Source: Luteibacter jiangsuensis (GTDB lineage Bacteria > Pseudomonadota > Gammaproteobacteria > Xanthomonadales > Rhodanobacteraceae). Taken from it: a stretch of 64,000 nt of DNA. Shown here piece by piece: positions 34,249 through 41,892 of the stretch (position 1 is its first letter; each line of letters opens with the position of its first letter). The stretch covers positions 434,001 to 498,000 of the forward strand of contig NZ_JAUSSK010000002.1 in assembly GCF_030812295.1 (NCBI RefSeq). The letters are read 5' to 3'. The notes under the pieces were generated by a model that saw nothing but the letters and a program-made list of their open reading frames with translations, did no database searches and was not told the DNA's origin. The translations under genes and the position numbers were made by a program.

Positions 34249-35850
34249 TCAGGCTTCCCGCAGCTCGCGCGCGGGCTGTTCGCTGCCCGCGCGCCGGGAC
34301 GACCATACGCTGCACGGGTCTCCTTCGACGGCACGACGGCGCGTGGCGAAGCCAAGCCAGGCGAAACCCGCACCCATCGCGATCGCGACCAGGTCGACAC
34401 CCAGCACCGCGAAGCGGCCTTCACCTAGCGTGCGGAGCAGGCGGTCGCCATGGATCGTCGCGTCGAGCACGCCGACGGCCACGCTGACGAAGGCGGTGGC
34501 CCAGAGCAACTCCACCGCCGCCCTGGCGGGAAGACGCCAGAAGGTCCAGAGGATCGCGGCGGAGAAGGCCGTGAAGCACACGGGCTGGACGATGGCCGTT
34601 GGCGAGACACCCCAAAGCGGGCCCAACAGGTTCGCGAGGAAGGTCGTCGAGATCGCGAAGCACGCACCGATGCAGACGCCGACGGTGGCGGTGGCCATCG
34701 CGCGTACTTTCAACGGCTGGTCGGCCTGGCGCCGCTTGCGTCGCGATTCGATGTACAGGAGGTTGCCGGAATAGAACAGGAAGGCGCCGGCGAGGCCGAG
34801 GACGAAATACAGCCAGCGCAGCGAAAGGCCACCGAAGCTGCCGAAGTGCAGGCCGAAGATCGCCGAGTACGTGGCGTGGTTCGTATCGCGAGCGCCGGTC
34901 AGCTGCATGCCGAGCACATGTCCGTCGGTGGCATCGAGCGAGACCATGCCGTATTCGCCGAGCGTCTTCGTGGATGTGCCGCGCACTTCCGCCGCCGCGC
35001 CCTGCCGCCCGTAGTGCACGTAGCGCATGTAATCCGGTTCGAAGCTCGCGGCACCGGCGGCGAGCGCTGCCTGCCTCGCGCGCGCGCCCAGTTCGGCGGG
35101 CGACAGCATCGCCGCCGTGCCGCCCTTGTCCTGCGTGGCCGGCAAGGCGCTCGTCATGCGCTCGAAGGCGGGCATCAGCTTGCCGTCGAAGATGGCCGTG
35201 TTGAACGCGACCAGCATCACGAGGGTGAGGCACAGCAAGGCGCCCGTGATCGCGAAGATGATATGGAAGGGAAGGCTGAGGATGCCGATGACGTTATGCG
35301 CGTCTTGCCACAGTCGCTTGAGGTTGTGCCCGGGACGCAGCGCGAACAGCTCGCGCACGAGGTTCGGCAGGTGGATCAGCAGTCCGGTCAGCAAGGCCAG
35401 TCCGTAGATCACGCTGACGATGCCCATGAGATAGATGCCGACGACGGGAATGCCGAGGTCGTAATGCAGTTCGTAGACGAAGTCGGCGAGGCCGTGTTCG
35501 TGGTCTTCCGAATCGCGCGGCGCGGTCTCGCCCAGCGACTGGGTTTGCCACTCGCCGTTCTTTTCCATCCAGTACGCGGCCACTTCATGCGAGGGATGGT
35601 CGGCGGGATACGTCACGCCGATCTGCTCGCGAGCCGCCGGGTGCTTCGCCACGATATCGGCCAGCATGGCGTGCGCGCGGTCCATGGTGTCCGCGCGGTC
35701 CATCTCGGTCCTCGGCACGGCCCACGCGTCGATCTCTTCGTGGAACATGGTCAGCGCGCCGGCATAGAACGCGATGAACAGGGCGAAGCCGGCAAGCAGG
35801 CCGGTCCAGGTATGGACCGTGGTGAAGGTACGCAGCGTGGAGGCTTTCAT
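34249..35850 (-). CDS. PepSY-associated TM protein (iron-linked)
   Basis: The 533-residue inner-membrane protein has an N-terminal helix (VHTWTGLLAGFALFIAFYAGALTMFHEEI) and a periplasmic PepSY-like region (AREQIGVTYPADHPSHEVAAYW). Further helices carry conserved His (WQDAHNVIGILSLPFHIIFAITG, FGLHFGSFGGLSLRWLYFVLG), and the C-terminal part has four more. His-rich helices of this family are thought to bind haem and reduce ferric siderophores at the inner membrane. It is last in an operon with two small membrane proteins behind a Fur box. Confidence 0.88.
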   Translation of the reverse strand: MKASTLRTFTTVHTWTGLLAGFALFIAFYAGALTMFHEEIDAWAVPRTEMDRADTMDRAHAMLADIVAKHPAAREQIGVTYPADHPSHEVAAYWMEKNGEWQTQSLGETAPRDSEDHEHGLADFVYELHYDLGIPVVGIYLMGIVSVIYGLALLTGLLIHLPNLVRELFALRPGHNLKRLWQDAHNVIGILSLPFHIIFAITGALLCLTLVMLVAFNTAIFDGKLMPAFERMTSALPATQDKGGTAAMLSPAELGARARQAALAAGAASFEPDYMRYVHYGRQGAAAEVRGTSTKTLGEYGMVSLDATDGHVLGMQLTGARDTNHATYSAIFGLHFGSFGGLSLRWLYFVLGLAGAFLFYSGNLLYIESRRKRRQADQPLKVRAMATATVGVCIGACFAISTTFLANLLGPLWGVSPTAIVQPVCFTAFSAAILWTFWRLPARAAVELLWATAFVSVAVGVLDATIHGDRLLRTLGEGRFAVLGVDLVAIAMGAGFAWLGFATRRRAVEGDPCSVWSSRRAGSEQPARELREA

Positions 35851-35853
35851 CGG

Positions 35854-36117
35854 TTACAGCCCCGGCATCGTGTGCTTGGCGAGGAACAGCGTGGCGAACG
35901 CGGCGAGGTTGGCCACGGCCAGCCACGCCCAGGCGCGGACGCCGCTGCGGAAGAGGAAGGTCGCGGCCATGATCCCGATCCACAGCGGGAAGAAGATCAC
36001 CATCATCGGGATGACCACCGACTCGCTCGAATGCGGCCAGATCCAGATCGCCACCGCGACCAGGGCCATGGACAGCGGCAAGCCGAGCACGATGCCAGCG
36101 AAGGTCTTGGCGAGCAT
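35854..36117 (-). CDS. DUF3649-like small membrane protein
   Basis: The 87-residue protein has three hydrophobic segments (IVLGLPLSMALVAVAIWIWP, VIPMMVIFFPLWIGIMAATFLF and WAWLAVANLAAFATLFLA), with FRSGVRAWAW resembling DUF3649 iron-uptake-associated proteins. Its ATG overlaps the preceding stop by one base (TGATG), and its stop is three bases before the PepSY gene, so all three genes are coupled. Confidence 0.72.
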   Translation of the reverse strand: MLAKTFAGIVLGLPLSMALVAVAIWIWPHSSESVVIPMMVIFFPLWIGIMAATFLFRSGVRAWAWLAVANLAAFATLFLAKHTMPGL

Positions 36118-36386
36118 CAGCGTGGCTTCCGTTCAGTGGCCGGGCGAAACAGCCATGTGATGTAGGGCAGGGCGACGGCGCCCAGCATCAGTGCCGTCAG
36201 CGCCGAAAAAATGCCCGGTAGAGAGGTTTCCCCGGCAATCCACGCGGCCAGCGCCGCGATGGCGAACACGCTGGCGCCGAGACGGGCAGGGCGCCCGAGC
36301 GGCCGCGGCAACAACCGCTGGTTCCGCGAGGCCAGGTAGGCGAGGGCCATGGCGACGAAAGCTGCCACGCAGCCGAGGAAATTCAT
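36117..36386 (-). CDS. DUF3325-like small membrane protein
   Basis: The 89-residue protein has three hydrophobic segments and a start (FLGCVAAFVAMALAYLASRNQRLL) matching DUF3325, a family seen beside PepSY and DUF3649 genes in siderophore operons. It is the first gene of the operon; the Fur box ends 28 bases upstream of its ATG. Confidence 0.75.
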   Translation of the reverse strand: MNFLGCVAAFVAMALAYLASRNQRLLPRPLGRPARLGASVFAIAALAAWIAGETSLPGIFSALTALMLGAVALPYITWLFRPATERKPR

Positions 36387-36413
36387 GGACGGAGACCGGC
36401 GACAAGGACTGAT

Positions 36414-36428
36414 TGATAATTATTATCA
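36414..36428. promoter_or_regulatory. Perfect 7-1-7 Fur box
   Basis: TGATAAT-T-ATTATCA is a perfect inverted repeat equal to the 7-1-7 Fur consensus. Its position close to the first gene of the PepSY operon would block RNA polymerase under iron-replete conditions. Confidence 0.9.
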
Positions 36429-36440
36429 TTTACCCTTGGC

Positions 36441-36635
36441 CGGTCAAACGTGCGCCAGTGACCACGCGCTGCTCAAGTTTTGACCAACCCGTCCGTTAAC
36501 TGAATAGGGGGGATTGGTAAAACTAGCGTTAACCCCCTCTGTTAAATTAGAATTAACACCCCGACGATCATCGCGATGCGGCATCTCGCTGTGCGATGAG
36601 ACAAGAAAAGCGGCTAACCGATTGATATAGCAGCC
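36441..36635. other. Low-GC intergenic segment with repeated GTTAA motifs
   Basis: Between the divergent iron operon and the band-7-like gene is a segment much richer in A and T than its neighbours. It carries four copies of GTTAA/TTAAC within about 65 bases (around 36494-36558), two as GTTAAC, interleaved with GGGGGG and CCCCCT runs that can pair with each other. No gene or terminator with a T run is seen. It may be a regulator-binding region. Confidence 0.4.
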
Positions 36636-37070
36636 ATGTTGACCACCGCCCTCATTGCCACGACCCTCATTGCCTTCGCTTTCGCGGCGGCGTCGGTTCG
36701 TCGCATTCCCGAAGGCCAGGTCTACAGCGTGCGCCGCTTCGGCCGCTCGCCCGCGCTGCTTACCGCCGGCACCCACGTCGTGCTTCCCGTGTTCGACCGC
36801 GTGTTCCACAAGATCGACCTCGGCGGCCAGGTCCTTCGCTTCGAGGGCGGTACCGTTTATTGGCAGGTGCTCGAACCGGAAGTCGCCGACGAAGTGATCG
36901 ACGAGGCGCCGGAATTGATCCGCAGCAATGTCGTCGCCGCCCTGCGCGACAGCGGCACGGGCCGCCCGGCCGACCGCCGCGCCGTCGGCACCCAGCTCAA
37001 GCACGCCGTGAACGGCTCGCTCCGGGCTCGCGGCATGCTGGTGACCCGCGTCGAACTCGACGCCGCCTGA
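36636..37070 (+). CDS. Short band-7/SPFH-like membrane protein
   Basis: The 144-residue protein has an N-terminal transmembrane helix (about 3-20), followed by IPEGQVYSVRRFGRSPALLTAGTHVVLPVFDRVFHKIDLGGQVL. This closely follows the opening of stomatin/prohibitin (SPFH) domains. The remaining part (VYWQVLEPEVADEVIDEAPELIRSNVVAALRD) keeps the helix that pairs SPFH subunits, but the usual 250-300 residue length and C-terminal coiled coil are missing. It is either a minimal family member or a shortened one. The next gene is rsmG. Confidence 0.7.
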   Translation: MLTTALIATTLIAFAFAAASVRRIPEGQVYSVRRFGRSPALLTAGTHVVLPVFDRVFHKIDLGGQVLRFEGGTVYWQVLEPEVADEVIDEAPELIRSNVVAALRDSGTGRPADRRAVGTQLKHAVNGSLRARGMLVTRVELDAA

Positions 37071-37138
37071 CCCCCGCGCTGGCGCCATCGCGCCGGCGCT
37101 TCCATACTCTTGCGCCCCTCGCCTCACCCTGGTGCCGC

Positions 37139-37768
37139 ATGACCGCGCGCGAAGCCTTGCAAGCCCAACTCGAACGCGGCATCGCCGCCCTGGGTGCGAC
37201 CCTGCCCGATGGCGCGGTCGACCGCCTGCTCGATTATCGGGAACTGCTGGAGCGCTGGAACTCGGCCTATAACCTCACCGCGGTGCGCAACGCCGACGAG
37301 ATGATCGCCCGCCACCTGCTCGATTCACTGGCGATCCTTCCTTATGTCCACGGCCGCACCTTGGCCGACCTCGGCACCGGACCGGGTCTGCCCGGCATTC
37401 CGTTGGCCATCGCGGAACCGGCGCGCGAGGTGCTCATGGTCGACTCCAACGGAAAGAAGGTCCGCTTCCTGCGCGAGGCGATCCGTTCGCTGAAGCTGGT
37501 CAACGCAAGGGCCCTGCAGAGCCGCGTCGAGGACGTCGAAGGCACGTTCGAGTGCATCACGGCCCGCGCCTTCGCCTCGCTGGCCGACATGCTCGGCTGG
37601 GGTGGCCACCTGTTGGCGCCGGAGGGCGTCTGGCTGGCGATGAAGGGCAAGCATCCAGAGGAAGAACTGGACGGGGTACCGGAGGGATTCCACGTGGAGG
37701 CGATCCACGCGCTGCATGTGCCGGGCGTCGAGGGGGAGCGGCACCTCGTGGTGATCCGCCGGACGTAA
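37139..37768 (+). CDS. rsmG: 16S rRNA (guanine527-N7)-methyltransferase RsmG
   Basis: The 209-residue SAM-dependent methyltransferase (GidB) modifies G527 of 16S rRNA. It has the family opening LLDYRELLERWNSAYNLTAVRNADEMIARHLLDSL, SAM loop DLGTGPGLPGIPLA at about 78-91, and DSNGKKVRFLREA. Loss of RsmG gives low-level streptomycin resistance in other bacteria. It lies just upstream of parAB, the classical order near the origin. The 3' end contains a parS-like palindrome. Confidence 0.95.
   Translation: MTAREALQAQLERGIAALGATLPDGAVDRLLDYRELLERWNSAYNLTAVRNADEMIARHLLDSLAILPYVHGRTLADLGTGPGLPGIPLAIAEPAREVLMVDSNGKKVRFLREAIRSLKLVNARALQSRVEDVEGTFECITARAFASLADMLGWGGHLLAPEGVWLAMKGKHPEEELDGVPEGFHVEAIHALHVPGVEGERHLVVIRRT
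37686..37701. promoter_or_regulatory. Degenerate parS-like site inside rsmG
   Basis: GATTCCACGTGGAGGC matches 11 of 16 positions of the parS sequence TGTTCCACGTGGAACA known from Pseudomonas, including the whole central CCACGTGG. It lies 170 bases before parA. The outer arms do not match, so true ParB binding is uncertain. Confidence 0.3.
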
Positions 37769-37826
37769 TCGGAGCGTTCATCGCCGCCGGAGCGCCTCCC
37801 AACCCCAAGGCCCGCCCCACCGAAGA

Positions 37827-37867
37827 TGCTACGCTAGCGCCCTTTCCGCGCACGGTAGCTACCGGTA
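37827..37867 (+). promoter_or_regulatory. Putative parA promoter and overlapping palindromes
   Basis: TGCTACGCT at 37827-37835 fits an extended -10 element (TGn-TAnnnT), and the same nonamer precedes the prolyl oligopeptidase gene. Downstream GGTAGCTACC (37854-37863) overlaps TACCGGTA (37860-37867), just before the parA ATG. These palindromes could bind an autoregulator. Confidence 0.4.
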
Positions 37868-37871
37868 CTCC

Positions 37872-38720
37872 ATGGCCCGCATCCTCGCAGTCGCCAACCA
37901 GAAGGGCGGCGTCGGCAAGACCACCACCTCCGTCAACCTCGCCGCGGCCCTGGCCGCCGCGAAGCGCAAGGTGCTGCTTGTCGACCTCGATCCGCAGGGC
38001 AACGCCACGATGGCCTCGGGCGTGGACAAGCACGAGGCCAAGCCGAACGGCTGCGAAGTGCTGCTGGACGAAGCCGCCATCGGCGACGTGCTGGTACGCA
38101 CCGAAGCGGGCTTCGACTTGCTGCCGGGCAATGGCGACCTCACCGCCGCCGAACTCAAGCTGATGGACGGCCTGGCCCGCGAGCATCGCCTGAAAGAACA
38201 GCTGGCGAAGATATCGGACAAGTACCACACCATCCTGATCGACTGTCCTCCCTCGCTGCACCTGCTCACCCTGAATGCGCTGACCGCGGCAGACGGCGTG
38301 CTGATTCCGGTGCAGTGCGAGTACTTCGCCCTGGAGGGGCTGTCGAGCCTGCTCGACACGATCTCCGCCGTGCGCCAGCGCCTCAATCCGAAGCTGGAAG
38401 TCGAAGGCCTCCTGCGCACCATGTACGACGTGCGCAACAACCTCGGCAACGAGGTGTCGGCGCAACTCACCCAGCACTTCGGCGACAAGGTGCTTCGCTC
38501 GATCATCCCGCGCAACGTGCGCCTGGCCGAGGCGCCCAGCCACGGCCAGCCGATCCACCTCTACGACCGCGGGTCGCGTGGCGCCATCGCCTATATCGGC
38601 CTCGCCGGCGAGATCATCCGCCGCGAGCGTGCGATGAGCACGCATGATGCCGGCGAACTGACGAACGATCTCGACGAAGCCGCGCCCGATGCCAGCGGCG
38701 CGACCCCGACGACCCCTTAA
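37872..38720 (+). CDS. parA: Chromosome-partitioning ATPase ParA (Soj)
   Basis: The 282-residue deviant-Walker ATPase has KGGVGKTT at 11-18 (with the signature Lys), DLDPQGNAT, and the switch region IDCPPSLHLLTLNAL. It has no N-terminal DNA-binding domain, as expected of chromosomal ParA. It drives segregation of origin regions with ParB. The C-terminal tail (DLDEAAPDASGATPTTP) is a variable extension. parB follows nine bases later. Confidence 0.96.
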   Translation: MARILAVANQKGGVGKTTTSVNLAAALAAAKRKVLLVDLDPQGNATMASGVDKHEAKPNGCEVLLDEAAIGDVLVRTEAGFDLLPGNGDLTAAELKLMDGLAREHRLKEQLAKISDKYHTILIDCPPSLHLLTLNALTAADGVLIPVQCEYFALEGLSSLLDTISAVRQRLNPKLEVEGLLRTMYDVRNNLGNEVSAQLTQHFGDKVLRSIIPRNVRLAEAPSHGQPIHLYDRGSRGAIAYIGLAGEIIRRERAMSTHDAGELTNDLDEAAPDASGATPTTP

Positions 38721-38729
38721 GGAGCACCC

Positions 38730-39602
38730 ATGGCAGCAGCGAAGAAACGTGGACTCGGCCGTGGCCTCGACGCCCTGCTCGGCGGCGGCGCGGGTCCCGA
38801 CGCCGCCCCCTCGATCGTCGAGCAGGAAGGCGAACTGCGCTCGTTGCCGATCCACCAGATCCAGGCAGGCAAGTACCAGCCGCGACGCCACTGGAACGAC
38901 GAGGCGCTCGACGAGCTGGCCGCCTCGATCAAGGCCCAGGGCCTCATCCAGCCCGTGGTGGTCCGCGCGATCGGCAAGAACAGCTACGAGCTGATCGCCG
39001 GCGAACGCCGTTGGCGCGCGGCCCAGCGTGCCTCGATGAGCGAGATTCCCGCCCTGGTGAAGGACGTGCCCGAGCAGTCCGTGCTGGCCATGGCGCTGAT
39101 CGAGAACATCCAGCGCCAGGAGCTCACTCCGCTCGAGGAAGCCCAGGCCTTGCAGCGCCTGATCGACGAATTCGACCTCACCCACCAGCAGGCCGCCGAT
39201 GCCGTCGGTCGCTCGCGCGCGGCGGTCTCCAACCTGCTCCGGCTGATCGAACTGCCCGCCTCCATCAAGCAGCTGCTCGACGAAAGCAAGCTGGAGATGG
39301 GCCATGCCCGTGCCCTGCTCACCTTGCCGGCCACCATCGCCGAACCGCTGGCGCTGGAAGCGGCGCGCAACGGCTGGACGGTGCGCGAACTCGAAGAGGC
39401 CGCACGCAAGGCCCAGCTGGCGCCGAAGGGCAAGGCCAAGTCGGCGGCCATCGATCCGAACATCGCCAATCTCGAACGTGAACTGGCCGAACGCTTCGCC
39501 ACCCGCGTCGAACTCGCCCATGGCCGCGGCGGCAAGGGCAAGCTGGTCATTCATTACCACAGCCTCGACGAACTGGATGGCATCCTCACCAAGGTCCGCT
39601 GA
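38730..39602 (+). CDS. parB: Chromosome-partitioning protein ParB (Spo0J)
   Basis: The 290-residue protein starts with the ParA-interacting motif KKRGLGRGLDALLGGG. The CTPase domain has GERRWRA at 91-97 and the ENIQRQ box. The helix-turn-helix QQAADAVGRSRAAVSNLLRLIELP binds parS. A C-terminal dimerisation domain follows (LERELAERFATRVELAHGRGGKGKLVIHYHSLDELDGIL). The AAGGAG ribosome-binding site overlaps the end of parA. Confidence 0.96.
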   Translation: MAAAKKRGLGRGLDALLGGGAGPDAAPSIVEQEGELRSLPIHQIQAGKYQPRRHWNDEALDELAASIKAQGLIQPVVVRAIGKNSYELIAGERRWRAAQRASMSEIPALVKDVPEQSVLAMALIENIQRQELTPLEEAQALQRLIDEFDLTHQQAADAVGRSRAAVSNLLRLIELPASIKQLLDESKLEMGHARALLTLPATIAEPLALEAARNGWTVRELEEAARKAQLAPKGKAKSAAIDPNIANLERELAERFATRVELAHGRGGKGKLVIHYHSLDELDGILTKVR

Positions 39603-39625
39603 GCGCGGCCTGTAAGGAAATGCGC

Positions 39626-40159
39626 ATGGCGCCGGTCCATGAGGGTGTGAATCCGAAGCAGCGCCAGTACGAAGCCATGGTGCGCGCCCTGTCGGCGGAC
39701 CTCTACCGGTACGCCTTCTGGCTGTCGCGCTCCGAGACGGTCGCCCAGGACCTCGTCCAGGAGACCTTCCTGCGCGCGTGGAAGAACCTCGACAGCCTTC
39801 GCGACGCCGAACTGGCGAAGCCCTGGCTGATCACCATCCTGCGCCGCGAGCACGCCCGCCTCTACGAACGCAAGCGCCTGGACACCGTGGAACTGGACGA
39901 CAACGTGCCCGAAGACGCCGCCTTCGCCAGCCCCGAACGAAGCGGTGACGCCGCGCAGGTGCGCGAGGCCATGTTGAAGCTGCCGGACAAATACCGCGAT
40001 CCGCTCGCCATGCAGGTGCTCGGCGGGATGAGCTGCGAGGAGATCGCCCAGAGCACGGGCCAGCAGCCCGGCGCGGTGATGACCCAGCTGTTCCGGGCCC
40101 GCCAGCGCCTGAAGGATCTGCTCGGCGGACGCGCCGTGGCCGAGGGGAGCCGGAAATGA
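39626..40159 (+). CDS. ECF-type RNA polymerase sigma factor
   Basis: The 177-residue sigma-70 factor has region 2 (YRYAFWLSRSETVAQDLVQETFLRAWKNLDSL, with LITILRREHARLYERKR) and region 4 (LPDKYRDPLAMQVLGGMSCEEIAQSTGQQPGAVMTQLFRARQRLKDLL). The ATG at 39626 was preferred because AAGGA lies seven bases before it; the ATG at 39620 is only one base away from that site. It overlaps the following gene by four bases, the usual pairing of sigma and anti-sigma factor. Confidence 0.9.
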   Translation: MAPVHEGVNPKQRQYEAMVRALSADLYRYAFWLSRSETVAQDLVQETFLRAWKNLDSLRDAELAKPWLITILRREHARLYERKRLDTVELDDNVPEDAAFASPERSGDAAQVREAMLKLPDKYRDPLAMQVLGGMSCEEIAQSTGQQPGAVMTQLFRARQRLKDLLGGRAVAEGSRK

Positions 40160-40890
40160 ACTGCCTCGAATTCCGCCGCCGGATCGGCGCCGAGCCACGC
40201 TCGCGCGATCCCGAGATCCTCGCCCACCGGGACAGCTGCAAGGACGGCTGCTCAGCGTTCTGGCAGCGTGCCCAGCGCTTCGAGGACGATCTGGAGGCCG
40301 CCCTTGCCGTGCCGGTGCCCGAAGGCCTCGCCGATCGCATCCTGCTGGCCCAGGCCACCGGTGAACGGCACCGCCAGGTGGGACGGCGGCGCGCCTGGAT
40401 GGCGATGGCCGCGTCGGTCCTGATCGCCTTCGCCGGCGTCGGGATGCTCTGGCGCCATGCCGACCTCAACTCCCTGCCTGCCCTCGCCGTGGCGCACATG
40501 CCGGAGGAAATGGATGCCATGAGCCTTACCCAGCCAATGACCGATGCCCAGGTCGAGGCCGGTTTCGTGGGGCGCGCCACGCGGCTGAAGGGGCCCGCTC
40601 CGGCCGGCGTCACCTACGTGCACGACTGCACGGTCGGTCCGTATCCGGCGGTGCATGTGGTCACCCGGATGGACGACGAGCCGGTGGTCGCCCTGTACAT
40701 GCCTGGCAAGATGGTCGACAAGACCACCGAGTTCCACCGCGATGGCTGGGACGGTCGCCAGGTGGCGCTCAGTGGCGGCACCCTGGTGGTGATGGCGCAG
40801 GGCGCGAGCCGGAAGACGCGGGATACGGTGGAGCGCGGCTGGCGAGCCGCCATCGAGGGCCCGGTCGGCCAGGCCGTGGGCCGGATCTGA
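40156..40890 (+). CDS. Probable anti-sigma factor (DUF3379-type)
   Basis: The 244-residue protein has a cytosolic N-terminal part with Cys and His in an anti-sigma-like pattern (MNCLEFRRRIG, LAHRDSCKDGCSAFWQRAQRFEDDL). One transmembrane helix (AWMAMAASVLIAFAGVGMLW, about 80-99) and a periplasmic domain (GVTYVHDCTVGPYPAVHVVTRMDDEPVVALYMP) follow. This layout and the ATGA overlap with the sigma factor gene indicate a membrane anti-sigma factor. A Zn-binding or redox role for the Cys residues is possible. Confidence 0.8.
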   Translation: MNCLEFRRRIGAEPRSRDPEILAHRDSCKDGCSAFWQRAQRFEDDLEAALAVPVPEGLADRILLAQATGERHRQVGRRRAWMAMAASVLIAFAGVGMLWRHADLNSLPALAVAHMPEEMDAMSLTQPMTDAQVEAGFVGRATRLKGPAPAGVTYVHDCTVGPYPAVHVVTRMDDEPVVALYMPGKMVDKTTEFHRDGWDGRQVALSGGTLVVMAQGASRKTRDTVERGWRAAIEGPVGQAVGRI

Positions 40891-40970
40891 ACGATTGCCA
40901 CGCCGGCGGCCCCATCCGGCGTGGGTTGGGCGATAATGCCGCCCCGAATCCTCCTGCCTCCGGAACCGCG

Positions 40971-41687
40971 ATGACCGACCTCGCCGTGGTCGTGCCCGTC
41001 TTCAACGAGCGCGACAACATCCCGCCCCTTCTCGCCGAGATCGCTTCGGCCCTGCGCGGACGGATCGACTTCGAGATCATCTACGTCGACGACGACAGCA
41101 CCGACGACAGCGTGGCCGTGCTCACCGCCGCCCGCGCGCAGTACCCGGAACTGCGGATCGTCCGCCACCTCACCCGCAGCGGACAGAGCACCGCCGTGTG
41201 GAATGGCGTGCGCGCCGCCCGCGCGCCGTGGATAGCCACGCTCGACGGCGACGGCCAGAACGATCCGGCCGATATCCCCAAGTTGCTGGCCGCTCGCGAG
41301 GGCGCCAAGCCGGAACTGAAACTGTTCGCCGGCTGGCGCGTCACCCGGCGCGACAGCTTCAACAAGCGCATCTCGTCGAAGGTCGCCAACGCGGTGCGTT
41401 CGCGCATGCTCCAGGACGACACGCCCGACACCGGCTGCGGCCTGAAGCTGTTCGAGCGCGAGACCTTCCTGCGCCTGCCCTACTTCGACCACATGCACCG
41501 CTACCTTCCGGCCCTGGTCAAGCGCGCCGGCTTCGCCAGCCAGAGCGTGCCGGTGGGCCATCGTCCGCGCACCGCGGGCACGTCCAAGTACGGCATGCTC
41601 GACCGTCTCTGGGTCGGCCTTGCCGACCTGCGCGGCGTGGCGTGGCTGATGCGCCGCGCCAAGGTCACCCGCACCGAAGAGGTCTGA
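40971..41687 (+). CDS. Family 2 glycosyltransferase, polyprenyl-phosphate type
   Basis: The 238-residue GT-A enzyme has VVVPVFNERDNIPPLLAEI, YVDDDSTDDS, and the metal-binding DGD at 92-94 in TLDGDGQNDP. The segment DTGCGLKLFERETFLRLPYFDHMHRYLPALVKRAGF is typical of dolichol/undecaprenyl-phosphate mannose or glucose transferases. There are no C-terminal transmembrane helices, so it acts as a soluble or membrane-associated enzyme. Acceptor and sugar are not determined. A tandem-repeat/REP tract follows immediately. Confidence 0.9.
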   Translation: MTDLAVVVPVFNERDNIPPLLAEIASALRGRIDFEIIYVDDDSTDDSVAVLTAARAQYPELRIVRHLTRSGQSTAVWNGVRAARAPWIATLDGDGQNDPADIPKLLAAREGAKPELKLFAGWRVTRRDSFNKRISSKVANAVRSRMLQDDTPDTGCGLKLFERETFLRLPYFDHMHRYLPALVKRAGFASQSVPVGHRPRTAGTSKYGMLDRLWVGLADLRGVAWLMRRAKVTRTEEV

Positions 41688-41690
41688 CCG

Positions 41691-41792
41691 CGAATGGGCG
41701 GGAGCTGGAACCGTGTAAGAGTCCGAACCTCGTAGAAGCCGAAACCTGGTAGAAGCCGGAACCTGGTGGGAGCCGGAACCTGGTGGGAGCCG
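41691..41792. repeat. 17-bp tandem repeats running into REP copy E
   Basis: Four clear 17-base units occupy 41725-41792: GAACCTCGTAGAAGCCG, AAACCTGGTAGAAGCCG, then GAACCTGGTGGGAGCCG twice. They are preceded by decaying units at 41708 and about 41691. The last unit is also the first arm of the REP element. Units become less perfect with distance from the REP. Confidence 0.88.
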
Positions 41793-41865
41793 ACCTTGTC
41801 GGCGATCCCGCGGCAGCGGGCCAGGGTTGAGGCAAGCACCCATCGCCGACAAGGTCGGCTCCCAC
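41783..41865. repeat. REP-type palindromic repeat, copy E
   Basis: Complementary ends GTGGGAGCCGACCTTGTCGG and CCGACAAGGTCGGCTCCCAC enclose the internal hairpin CCCGC-GGCA-GCGGG. It lies between the convergent glycosyltransferase and patatin genes and may act as a terminator for both. Confidence 0.92.
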
Positions 41866-41892
41866 CAGGTTCCGGCCTGCCACCGGGCCCGG

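Noticed and set aside
37557-39560. A 667-codon open frame on the minus strand opposite rsmG and parAB
   Set aside because: It is a shadow of three certain genes; the composition is biased and there is no start signal.
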